Positions 1-5,274 of a DNA stretch of 5,302 nucleotides are shown here, in pieces. Position 1 is the first letter of the stretch. Every line of letters begins with the position of its first letter. The notes under the pieces were generated by a model. It had not been told where the DNA came from. It searched no databases and worked only from the letters and a program-made list of their open reading frames with translations. Origin of the DNA: Streptomyces speibonae (lineage in GTDB: Bacteria > Actinomycetota > Actinomycetes > Streptomycetales > Streptomycetaceae). The stretch covers positions 945 through 6,246 of the forward strand of contig KL568607.1 of the NCBI GenBank assembly GCA_000715605.1, written 5' to 3'. The position numbers and the translations under genes were made by a program.

Positions 1-1
1 C

Positions 2-586
2 GCGCAGGCCGCCGCACTGCCCGGGCGGCTCGCCGAGCTGCCCCTGGCCGAGATCGTCACCAGCCCGCTCCAGCGGTGCCGGGAGACGATCCGGCCGCTG
101 CTGGACGCCCGCCCCGGCGCGAGCGCGCACACCGAGGAGCGCATCGCCGAATGCGACTACGGCGACTGGACCGGCCGTAAACTCGCCGAGCTCAAGGACG
201 AGCCGCTCATGGAGGTCGTGCAGGCGCACCCGTCGTCGGCGGCATTCCCCGGCGGGGAGTCCATGCGCGCGATGCAGACGCGCGCCGCGGAAGCGGTGCG
301 CGAGTGGAACGCGCGCGTGGAGCGCGACCACGGCGCCGACGCCGTGTATCTCATGTGCTCGCACGGCGACATCATCAAGTCTCTCGTCGCGGAGGCACTG
401 GGACTTCATCTGGACCTCTTCCAGCGGATCACCGTTGAACCGTGTTCCATCACCGCGATCCGTTACACACGGCTGCGCCCGTTTCTCGTCCGACTCGGCG
501 ACACCGGCGACTTCGCGTCGCTGGCACCGCGAGAGGAGCCGCCCGCCGACGACGCCACGGTCGGGGGCGACGCGGGCGCACCGTGA
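2..586 (+). CDS. Histidine phosphatase family protein (MSMEG_4193-type), 5' end missing
   Basis: This is the C-terminal 194 residues of a histidine-phosphatase (phosphoglycerate mutase-like, His_Phos_1) protein; the frame is open to the left edge. Visible family motifs are SPLQR at 62-76 (visible residues 21-25), which supplies a phosphate-pocket arginine, ECDYGDW at 149-169 with the glutamate expected near the acid/base position, and CSHGD at 356-370, which carries the second catalytic histidine (His121 of the visible part). The N-terminal RHG motif with the phosphorylated histidine lies outside the window, so activity cannot be judged fully. About 30-40 residues are probably missing, by analogy with family length. 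A short acidic, Ala/Pro-rich tail follows the domain. The family resembles the 'probable phosphomutase, MSMEG_4193' group found beside mshC in actinobacteria. The substrate is unknown, and the DUF3090 gene follows after 100 nt on the same strand. Confidence is high for the fold and moderate for the subfamily. Confidence 0.9.
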   Translation, partial: AQAAALPGRLAELPLAEIVTSPLQRCRETIRPLLDARPGASAHTEERIAECDYGDWTGRKLAELKDEPLMEVVQAHPSSAAFPGGESMRAMQTRAAEAVREWNARVERDHGADAVYLMCSHGDIIKSLVAEALGLHLDLFQRITVEPCSITAIRYTRLRPFLVRLGDTGDFASLAPREEPPADDATVGGDAGAP

Positions 587-599
587 TCGTCCGTCGCAG

Positions 600-605
600 T
601 AGGGT
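600..605 (+). promoter_or_regulatory. Possible -10 element (TAGGGT) in the phosphatase-DUF3090 gap
   Basis: TAGGGT fits the TANNNT pattern of vegetative Streptomyces promoters and lies 82 nt before the DUF3090 start, 13 nt after the phosphatase stop. No convincing TTGACA-like -35 is present 16-19 nt upstream. The gap of 100 nt is long enough for a separate promoter, but co-transcription with the phosphatase gene is equally possible. This is a weak call. Confidence 0.25.
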
Positions 606-675
606 GAAGCGATCGCAGGAGTGCGCCGTAGGTCCGTACCCCGTGAACAGCCCGCCCGTACCCACGACTCTCAAT

Positions 676-679
676 GGAG
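676..679 (+). promoter_or_regulatory. Ribosome binding site that sets the DUF3090 start
   Basis: GGAG lies 7 nt before the GTG at 687. This favours that GTG over the in-frame GTG at 621, whose extra 22 residues (basic, Arg-rich) do not resemble the family's N-terminus. Confidence 0.75.
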
Positions 680-686
680 ACAGGAC

Positions 687-1277
687 GTGTCCCGTCAGGT
701 GTTCCTCTACGACCAGCCGGAACGTTTTGTGGCCGGCACGGTCGGACTGCCAGGGCGCCGTACGTTCTTCCTCCAGGCCTCCGCCGGCTCCCGGGTGACC
801 AGCGTGGCCCTGGAGAAGACCCAGGTCGCCGCGCTCGCCGAGCGCATGGACGAACTTCTCGACGAGGTCGTACGCCGCAGCGGCGGCAGCGCCGCGGTGC
901 CCGCCATGGCGCCGACCGAGGTCGCCGACACCGCGCCGCTGGACACGCCCGTGGAGGAGGAGTTCCGCGTCGGCACCATGGCGCTCGCCTGGGACGGCGA
1001 GGAGCAGCGCATGATCGTCGAGGCCCAGGCGCTCGTCGAACTGGACGCCGACTCCGAGGAGGACCTGGCCGAGGCCGAGGAGCGGCTGCTCCAGGACGAG
1101 GAGAACGGGCCCCCGATGCTCCGCGTCCGTCTCACCGGCGCGCAGGCCCGGGCCTTCGCCAAGCGCGCCCTGGACGTCGTCAACGCGGGGCGGCCGCCGT
1201 GTCCGCTGTGCAGCCTCCCGCTCGACCCGGAGGGACATGTATGTCCGCGCCAGAACGGATACCGCCGCGGAGCGTGA
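687..1277 (+). CDS. DUF3090 family protein with C-terminal CxxC...HxC motif
   Basis: The 196-residue product matches the actinobacterial DUF3090 family (PF11290/TIGR03847), whose function is unknown. The GTG start is chosen because it has a GGAG site 7 nt upstream and gives the family's usual N-terminus, MSRQVFLYDQPERFVAGTVG. Visible parts are an N-terminal beta-rich segment (about 1-60), a Pro/Ala linker (about 65-90), and a strongly acidic central region (about 89-140) ending in a helix. The C-terminus carries Cys172, Cys175, His184 and Cys186 in the pattern CPLC...GHVCPRQNGY, which looks like a small zinc site; metal binding is inferred. There is no signal peptide or membrane segment, so it is probably cytoplasmic. 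Its last 37 nt overlap the next gene in another frame, so the zinc-site codons are double-coding and the two proteins are probably made together. The gene sits in a conserved actinobacterial neighbourhood with mshC. Family assignment is secure; no reaction can be assigned. Confidence 0.92.
   Translation: MSRQVFLYDQPERFVAGTVGLPGRRTFFLQASAGSRVTSVALEKTQVAALAERMDELLDEVVRRSGGSAAVPAMAPTEVADTAPLDTPVEEEFRVGTMALAWDGEEQRMIVEAQALVELDADSEEDLAEAEERLLQDEENGPPMLRVRLTGAQARAFAKRALDVVNAGRPPCPLCSLPLDPEGHVCPRQNGYRRGA
1229..1234 (+). promoter_or_regulatory. Strong ribosome binding site inside the DUF3090 gene
   Basis: GGAGGG lies 6 nt before the ATG at 1241 and fixes the start of the SCO1664-family gene inside the 3' end of the DUF3090 gene. 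It also encodes part of the DUF3090 zinc-like motif region. A nearby ATG at 1237 is in a different frame and too close to the site. Confidence 0.8.
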
Positions 1278-2074
1278 CGACCGTCGACCCGGACGCCGGC
1301 ACGCTGCTCGCCCGCGGCGAGCTGACCGTGCGCGGACGCATCCGTGAGGCGTCCAACGCGGCGCTGTACTGCACCGTCACCCACGAGGGACGCGAGGCCG
1401 CCTGCGTCTACAAGCCGGTCGAGGGGGAGCGGCCCCTGTGGGACTTTCCCGACGGCACGCTCGCCGGGCGCGAGGTCGCCGCGTACGAGGTCTCGGAGGC
1501 GACCGGATGGGGCCTCGTCCCGCCCACCGTGCTGCGTGACGGCCCGTACGGCGAGGGCATGTGCCAGCTGTGGATCGACACGGCGCCCGGCGCGGAGCTC
1601 CTCGCCCTGGTGGACGGCGAGGAGCCGGAGCCGGGCTGGAAGGCCATCGGCCTCGCCGAGGTCGGCCCGGGCCGCACCGCCCTGCTCGTGCACGCCGACG
1701 ACGAGCGGCTGCGCCGGCTCGCCGTGCTCGACGCGGTGATCAACAACGCCGACCGCAAGGGCGGCCACCTCCTGCCCACCGCGGACGGACGGCTGTACGG
1801 CATCGACCACGGCGTCACCTTCAACGCCGAGAACAAGCTGCGCACGCTGCTGTGGGGCTGGGCGGGCGAGCCCCTGCCGCAGGAGGCCCTCGGCGTCCTG
1901 GAGCGCCTGAGGGACGCCCTCAGCGCCACGGGACCGCTCACCGAGGTCCTGACCCCCCTGATCACCCGCGCGGAGATCGACGCCACGCGCGCCCGAGTCG
2001 AGACCCTGCTCAGCACCGGGGTGCACCCGCAGCCGGGCACCGAATGGCCGGCCATTCCCTGGCCCCCTGTCTGA
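1241..2074 (+). CDS. SCO1664 family protein, PI3/PI4-kinase-like
   Basis: The 277-residue product matches the SCO1664 family (TIGR03843), an actinobacterial group distantly related to phosphatidylinositol 3/4-kinases. The ATG at 1241 follows GGAGGG by 6 nt. Kinase-like landmarks are all present: CVYKP with Lys58 as the likely ATP-contacting lysine, REVAAYEVSEATG (about 77-89) as the helix that would pair with it, the loop NNADRKGGH at 168-176 with Asp171 in the catalytic-base position, and GIDHGVTF at 187-194 with Asp189 in the metal-binding position. The last two closely recall the NTDR...DNG pattern of type II PI4 kinases. There is no membrane segment, so the protein is probably soluble. 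Whether it phosphorylates lipid, protein, inositol sugar or nothing is unknown. It overlaps the DUF3090 gene by 37 nt, which points to translational coupling, and lies 221 nt upstream of mshC. Confidence is high for the family and moderate for a functional kinase fold. Confidence 0.92.
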   Translation: MSAPERIPPRSVTTVDPDAGTLLARGELTVRGRIREASNAALYCTVTHEGREAACVYKPVEGERPLWDFPDGTLAGREVAAYEVSEATGWGLVPPTVLRDGPYGEGMCQLWIDTAPGAELLALVDGEEPEPGWKAIGLAEVGPGRTALLVHADDERLRRLAVLDAVINNADRKGGHLLPTADGRLYGIDHGVTFNAENKLRTLLWGWAGEPLPQEALGVLERLRDALSATGPLTEVLTPLITRAEIDATRARVETLLSTGVHPQPGTEWPAIPWPPV

Positions 2075-2121
2075 CCGCTCGGCGGCCCCGCGCCGGCCGG
2101 GTCCCGGCAGGGTGTCCACCG

Positions 2122-2178
2122 CCCCCCACCGCTCCCACCGCTCCCACCGCCCCCCCACCGCTCCCACCGCCCCCGCCC
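2122..2178 (-). repeat. C-rich 9-bp tandem repeat; G-quadruplex-capable on the minus strand
   Basis: The + strand has repeated ACCGCTCCC-type units starting at 2128, 2137, 2146 (an 11-nt variant), 2157 and 2166. On the minus strand this gives G runs of 3, 5, 3, 7, 3, 3 and 6 separated by loops of 1, 4, 6, 4, 6 and 6 nt. That pattern satisfies the usual G3+N1-7 rule for a G-quadruplex several times over. It lies in the untranslated spacer between the SCO1664-family gene and mshC, 118 nt upstream of the mshC start. The repeat is seen directly; folding and any role are inferred. The rest of the 2075-2295 spacer holds only short GC palindromes (2176-2185 and 2227-2236) and the mshC promoter candidate. 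Confidence 0.75.
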
Positions 2179-2258
2179 GCGCGGGACGCGGCAGGCCGGG
2201 GGAGCACACCGCGCGGAGGTGTGCAAGAGGGCCCTCCCGGTCATCCGGCCTGCTCCGG

Positions 2259-2289
2259 TTGTTATACGGAACTCCGGTCCGGTTAGGCT
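2259..2289 (+). promoter_or_regulatory. Candidate mshC promoter, probably giving a leaderless mRNA
   Basis: TAGGCT at 2284-2289 fits the TANNNT -10 consensus and is followed by 6 nt and then the mshC ATG at 2296, which would place transcription start at or next to the A of the ATG. TTGTTA at 2259-2264 is a partial -35 match (4 of 6) with a long 19-nt spacer. No GGAGG-like site precedes the ATG, which agrees with leaderless translation, common in actinobacteria. CTCCGGT occurs twice nearby, at 2253-2259 and 2272-2278, 19 bp apart, and could be a regulator site. All of this is inferred from sequence pattern. Confidence 0.5.
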
Positions 2290-2295
2290 CGTGGC

Positions 2296-3525
2296 ATGCA
2301 TGCCTGGCCCGCTTCCGAGGTCCCCGCCCTGCCCGGTCAGGGCCGCGACCTGAGGATCCACGACACCGCGACCGGGGGCCCGATCACCCTCGACCCCGGT
2401 CCCGTCGCCCGTATCTACGTCTGCGGCATCACTCCCTACGACGCCACCCACATCGGACACGCGGCGACCTACAATGCGTTCGACCTGGTGCAGCGCGTGT
2501 GGCTCGACACCAAGCGGCAGGTTCACTACGTCCAGAACATCACCGACGTCGACGACCCGCTGCTGGAGCGGGCCGAGCGGGACGGCGTCGACTGGACCGC
2601 GCTCGCCGAGCGCGAGACCGCGCTGTTCCGTGAGGACATGACGGCACTGCGGATGCTCCCCCCGCGGCACTACATAGGCGCCGTCGAGGCGATACCCGGC
2701 ATCGTCCCGATTGTCGAACGGCTGCGCGATCTCGGCGCGACCTACGAGATCGAGGGCGACATCTACTTCTCCGTCGAGTCCGACCGGCACTTCGGCCAGG
2801 TCTCCCACCTCGACGCCGCCGCGATGCGCCTGCTGTCCGCCGAACGCGGCGGCGACCCGGACCGTCCGGGCAAGAAGAACCCCGTCGACCCGATCCTCTG
2901 GACGGCCGCCCGCGAGGGCGAGCCGAGCTGGGACGGCGGCTCCCTCGGCCGGGGCCGGCCCGGCTGGCACATCGAGTGCGTGGCCATCGCCCTCGAGCAC
3001 CTCGGCATGGGGTTCGACGTCCAGGGCGGCGGCTCCGACCTGGTCTTCCCGCACCACGAGATGGGTGCCTCGCACGCCCACGTGCTCACCGGCGAATTCC
3101 CCATGGCCAAGGCGTACGTCCACGCCGGCATGGTCGCCCTGCACGGCGAGAAGATGTCCAAGTCCAAAGGCAACCTGGTGTTCGTGTCGCGGCTGCGGCG
3201 CGACGGCGTGGACCCGGCGGCGATCCGGCTGGCGCTGCTCGCCCACCACTACCGCGCGGACTGGGAGTGGACCGACCAGATCCTCCGGGACGCCGTGACC
3301 CGCCTGGATCACTGGCGCGCCGCCGTCTCCCGGCCCGACGGCCCGCCCGCCGACGCGCTGGTCGAGGAGATCCGCGAGGCCCTTGCCAACGACCTGGACG
3401 CCCCGGCCGCGCTGGCGGCCGTCGACCGCTGGGTTCTCCTCCAGGAGGAGACCGGGGGCACCGACACCGGCGCCCCCGGCGTCGTCTCCCGCGCGGTGGA
3501 CGCCCTGCTCGGCGTGGCACTGTAA
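2296..3525 (+). CDS. mshC: L-cysteine:1D-myo-inositol 2-amino-2-deoxy-alpha-D-glucopyranoside ligase (MshC)
   Basis: MshC joins cysteine to GlcN-Ins using ATP, through a cysteinyl-adenylate, in the next-to-last step of mycothiol synthesis in the cytoplasm. The 409-residue product has the usual MshC length and the typical Streptomyces start [14 protein letters not shown]. It is a class I cysteinyl-tRNA-synthetase relative: the HIGH motif is His52-Ile-Gly-His55 after GITPYD, and KMSKS is 286-290. The expected zinc ligands are Cys43, Cys228 (in GWHIEC) and His253 (in FPHHE); Thr46, Trp224 and Asp248 sit where MshC contacts cysteine and nucleotide. It is shorter than cysteinyl-tRNA synthetase, which has a longer C-terminal anticodon-binding part, and the context fits MshC. 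No ribosome site precedes the ATG, while a -10-like TAGGCT lies 6 nt upstream, suggesting leaderless expression. An 18-bp hairpin follows 24 nt after the stop. Known mycothiol genes are scattered in Streptomyces, so the other msh genes being absent here is expected. Confidence 0.97.
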   Translation: MHAWPASEVPALPGQGRDLRIHDTATGGPITLDPGPVARIYVCGITPYDATHIGHAATYNAFDLVQRVWLDTKRQVHYVQNITDVDDPLLERAERDGVDWTALAERETALFREDMTALRMLPPRHYIGAVEAIPGIVPIVERLRDLGATYEIEGDIYFSVESDRHFGQVSHLDAAAMRLLSAERGGDPDRPGKKNPVDPILWTAAREGEPSWDGGSLGRGRPGWHIECVAIALEHLGMGFDVQGGGSDLVFPHHEMGASHAHVLTGEFPMAKAYVHAGMVALHGEKMSKSKGNLVFVSRLRRDGVDPAAIRLALLAHHYRADWEWTDQILRDAVTRLDHWRAAVSRPDGPPADALVEEIREALANDLDAPAALAAVDRWVLLQEETGGTDTGAPGVVSRAVDALLGVAL

Positions 3526-3549
3526 ACGGCCGGAGACCTCGGCAACACC

Positions 3550-3590
3550 ACGAGGGGCGTCCCTTCCTCCCGGGAAGGGACGCCCCTCGT
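3550..3590. terminator. Bidirectional hairpin terminator between convergent mshC and PAC2 genes
   Basis: Positions 3550-3567 and 3573-3590 form a perfect 18-bp stem with a 5-nt loop (TCCCG). The stem starts 24 nt after the mshC stop and ends 9 nt before the stop codon of the minus-strand PAC2 gene. There is no long T run on either strand, which is usual for Streptomyces terminators. The position between convergent genes suggests it stops transcription from both sides. Confidence 0.88.
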
Positions 3591-3599
3591 TCGCTCCGG

Positions 3600-4586
3600 T
3601 CAGTCCTCCGACGACTCCTCACCGTCCGCGTCGGCCTCCGGCTTGGGCGGCTTCGGCGGCCGTGCCCTCCCGCCCGGACCCTCCCGCCGGTACGACGTTC
3701 CGTCCGAGCCGTCCGCCGTGGCGTGACCGCCCGGCGGTCCCGACGCCCCGTCACGGCGCCGCAGATAGCGCTCGAACTCGCGGGCGATCGCCTCGCCCGA
3801 CGCCTCCGGCAGCTCGGCGGTGTCCCGGGCCTCCTCCAGCGTCTGCACGTACTCGGCCACCTCGCTGTCCTCCGCGGCCAGTTGGTCCACGCCCACCTGC
3901 CAGGCACGCGCGTCCTCGGCCAGCTCGCCCAGCGGGATGCGCACGTCGATCAGGTCCTCCAGACGGTTCAGGAGGGCCAGCGTGGCCTTCGGGTTGGGCG
4001 GCTGCGAGACGTAGTGCGGGACCGCGGCCCACAGCGACACCGCGGGCACGCCCGCGTGGGTGCACGCCTCCTGGAGGATGCCGACGATGCCCGTGGGGCC
4101 CTCGTACTTGGTCTCCTCCAGCTCCATGCGGCGGGCCAGGTCCGGATCCGACGTGGTCCCGCTGATCGGGACCGGACGGGTGTGCGGGGTGTCGCCGAGC
4201 AGCGCGCCCAGCACGACCACCAGCTCCACGCCCAGTTCGTGGGCGAAGCCGAGGAGCTCGTTGCAGAACGAACGCCACCGCATGGACGGTTCGATGCCGC
4301 GGACCAGCACCAGGTCGCGCGGCTTCTCCCCGCCGACCCGGACCACCGACAGCCGCGTCGTCGGCCAGGTCACCTTGCGGACGCCGCCGTCCAGGAACAC
4401 CGTGGGACGGTTCACCTGGAAGTCGTAGTAGTCCTCGGCGTCCAGCGCCGCGAACACCTCGCCCTTCCACTCCCTGTCCAGGTGCGCGACCGCGGTGGAG
4501 GCGGCGTCACCGGCATCGTTCCAGCCCTCGAACGCGGCCACCATGACCGGGTCGATCAGCTCGGGAACCCCCTCGAGCTCGATCAC
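3600..4586 (-). CDS. parJ: PAC2 family protein, probable ParJ (ParA-regulating protein)
   Basis: The 328-residue product is a PAC2 (proteasome assembly chaperone 2-like, PF09754) protein of the actinobacterial type. The GTG at 4586 is chosen because AAGGAGG lies 6 nt upstream and the product then starts MIELEGVPEL, as in the family; an upstream extension to 4709 is Arg/Gly-rich and unconvincing. Motifs include GWNDAGDAA (21-29), GALLGDTPHTRP (127-138) and the PHYVSQPPNP segment (190-199). A helical, possibly coiled-coil stretch covers about 220-278. Residues 280-328 are a disordered Gly/Pro/Lys tail ending in an acidic run. The gene directly downstream and convergent to mshC is SCO1662 in S. 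coelicolor, described as ParJ, which binds ParA and affects its polymerisation during sporulation septation. I recall this gene order rather than having compared sequences, and PAC2 paralogues exist, so the symbol is less certain than the family. Confidence 0.87.
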   Translation of the reverse strand: MIELEGVPELIDPVMVAAFEGWNDAGDAASTAVAHLDREWKGEVFAALDAEDYYDFQVNRPTVFLDGGVRKVTWPTTRLSVVRVGGEKPRDLVLVRGIEPSMRWRSFCNELLGFAHELGVELVVVLGALLGDTPHTRPVPISGTTSDPDLARRMELEETKYEGPTGIVGILQEACTHAGVPAVSLWAAVPHYVSQPPNPKATLALLNRLEDLIDVRIPLGELAEDARAWQVGVDQLAAEDSEVAEYVQTLEEARDTAELPEASGEAIAREFERYLRRRDGASGPPGGHATADGSDGTSYRREGPGGRARPPKPPKPEADADGEESSED

Positions 4587-4592
4587 CCAGCG

Positions 4593-4601
4593 CCTCCTTC
4601 C
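4593..4601 (-). promoter_or_regulatory. Ribosome binding site that sets the PAC2/parJ GTG start
   Basis: On the minus strand GGAAGGAGG ends 6 nt before the GTG at 4586. It is the strongest Shine-Dalgarno match in the window and decides against the longer in-frame reading that begins at 4709. Confidence 0.85.
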
Positions 4602-4624
4602 GACGTGCCCTCGCGTACGCCCCA

Positions 4625-4630
4625 ACCTTA
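4625..4630 (-). promoter_or_regulatory. Possible -10 element for the PAC2/parJ gene
   Basis: The minus strand reads TAAGGT, a TANNNT match, which would give a leader of roughly 30 nt before the GTG at 4586 and leave room for the strong ribosome site. No good -35 is present at 16-19 nt upstream. A 12-bp GC-rich dyad (GCGGG-CT-CCCGC, 4642-4653) lies where the -35/-10 spacer would be and could be an operator or a chance palindrome. Confidence 0.35.
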
Positions 4631-4692
4631 CGGCGTGCCCAGCGGGCTCCCGCAGCCCCCTGACAAGGGGAGTGCCCCCATCACTGCCCCGC

Positions 4693-4719
4693 CCGACACC
4701 GGGAAACACCCCGTGCCGG
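4693..4719 (-). terminator. Possible hairpin terminator downstream of the GNAT gene
   Basis: On the minus strand a stem of CCGGCA with TGTCGG (one G-U pair) plus CGGG with CCCG, with one bulged base and a 6-nt loop, begins 22 nt after the GNAT stop. No T run follows. It may separate GNAT transcription from the PAC2 gene, but in such GC-rich DNA a chance stem is possible. A smaller CCCC-TGACAA-GGGG hairpin lies at 4657-4670. Confidence 0.35.
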
Positions 4720-4740
4720 ACAGGGGCGCGGGGCCCGCGT

Positions 4741-5223
4741 TCACAGCCGCAGCTCCAGGGTGAGCTCGTCGTGCAGCGGGATGCCGTACTGTCCCGTCTC
4801 CGGGATGGACGGCTTGAGCCGGCGGGCCGCGTCGACCGCGCCCCGGGCGACCCCGACGATGCGCAGCCCGCGCCGCTGGTAGAAGCGCAGGGCGTCCAGG
4901 TTGTCGTTGGTGGTCACCAGCCACAGCCGTCGCGCACCGGCCCCCCGCGCGGTCTCCGCGGCCGCCGCGAGCAGCGCGCTGCCGATTCCGGCGTGCCGCA
5001 CCACCGCGTCCACTGTGACGACCTCCAGACCGTCACCGGAGAGCATGTACGTGAGCAGCCCGCCCAGGGTGCCGTCCCGCTCGACCACCAGGGCCGGCAG
5101 CTCGGCCGCGTCGTACACGGTTCCGTGGCCCACGACGGTCGTACCGCCCCAGGAGGCGCTCAGCAGGTCGACGATCGCCGCGCGGTCGGCGGCGGTGGCG
5201 GCGCGCACAGGGAGATCCTTCAT
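4741..5223 (-). CDS. GNAT family N-acetyltransferase
   Basis: The 160-residue product is a GCN5-related N-acetyltransferase, expected to move an acetyl group from acetyl-CoA to an amine; the acceptor is unknown. The ATG at 5223 gives MKDLPVRAATAADRAAIVDL, a normal GNAT first strand and helix. The in-frame GTG at 5244 adds seven residues with no ribosome site. The acetyl-CoA loop is RHAGIGSAL (76-84), a good match to R/Q-x-x-G-x-G/A, preceded by EVVTVDAVV. The segment TTNDNLDALRFYQRRGL (104-120) and the ending PSIPETGQYGIPLHDELTLE are typical of a common GNAT subgroup. The length is normal for a single-domain enzyme and no membrane segment is present. It lies 154 nt upstream of the PAC2 gene on the same strand. 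It is not MshD, which is longer and has two GNAT domains. Family certain; substrate cannot be predicted. Confidence 0.93.
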   Translation of the reverse strand: MKDLPVRAATAADRAAIVDLLSASWGGTTVVGHGTVYDAAELPALVVERDGTLGGLLTYMLSGDGLEVVTVDAVVRHAGIGSALLAAAAETARGAGARRLWLVTTNDNLDALRFYQRRGLRIVGVARGAVDAARRLKPSIPETGQYGIPLHDELTLELRL

Positions 5224-5231
5224 GGCGGAAC

Positions 5232-5237
5232 ACCCTA
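5232..5237 (-). promoter_or_regulatory. Possible -10 element for the GNAT gene
   Basis: The minus strand reads TAGGGT, then 8 nt, then the ATG at 5223. As with mshC, no clear Shine-Dalgarno site is seen, so a leaderless transcript is possible. No convincing -35 is found 17-19 nt upstream, so this is tentative. Confidence 0.35.
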
Positions 5238-5274
5238 GGGCCACGGGTGAAGTCCGGAGACCGGCATGCGAGAG

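Noticed and set aside
609..616. GCGATCGC perfect 8-bp palindrome
   Set aside because: A single copy in GC-rich DNA with no partner site; nothing ties it to a function.
621..686. Upstream GTG extension of the DUF3090 gene
   Set aside because: No ribosome site at the right distance, an Arg-rich N-terminus unlike the family, and a well-placed GGAG before the GTG at 687.
2092..2108. Possible terminator after the SCO1664-family gene (GCCGG...CCGGC)
   Set aside because: Only a 5-bp stem with a 7-nt loop; too weak to call in this base composition.
707..2209. Long minus-strand open frame opposite DUF3090 and the SCO1664-family gene
   Set aside because: Low-complexity Arg/Ala/Gly/Ser-rich product with no domain; a typical shadow of high-GC third-position bias on the other strand.
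2268..2293. Possible SigR/ECF-type promoter (GGAAC-N18-GTG) before mshC
   Set aside because: SigR controls some thiol genes, so it was worth a look. The match to GGAAT-N18-GTT is incomplete, and the implied transcription start would fall after the mshC ATG. TAGGCT fits better.
1408..3312. 634-codon minus-strand open frame across the SCO1664-family gene and mshC
   Set aside because: It runs antisense through two well-recognised genes and the repeat spacer, and shows no family motif.
2296..3525. Cysteinyl-tRNA synthetase instead of MshC
   Set aside because: The product is about 409 residues and lacks the longer C-terminal anticodon-binding region; its N-terminus and neighbours are those of MshC.
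2976..4763. 595-codon plus-strand open frame across the 3' half of mshC and antisense to the PAC2 gene
   Set aside because: Arg/Pro-rich shadow that crosses the strong terminator hairpin and has no recognisable domain.
4741..5223. GNAT gene as mycothiol synthase MshD
   Set aside because: MshD is about 300 residues with two GNAT domains; this is a single 160-residue domain of a different, common subgroup.
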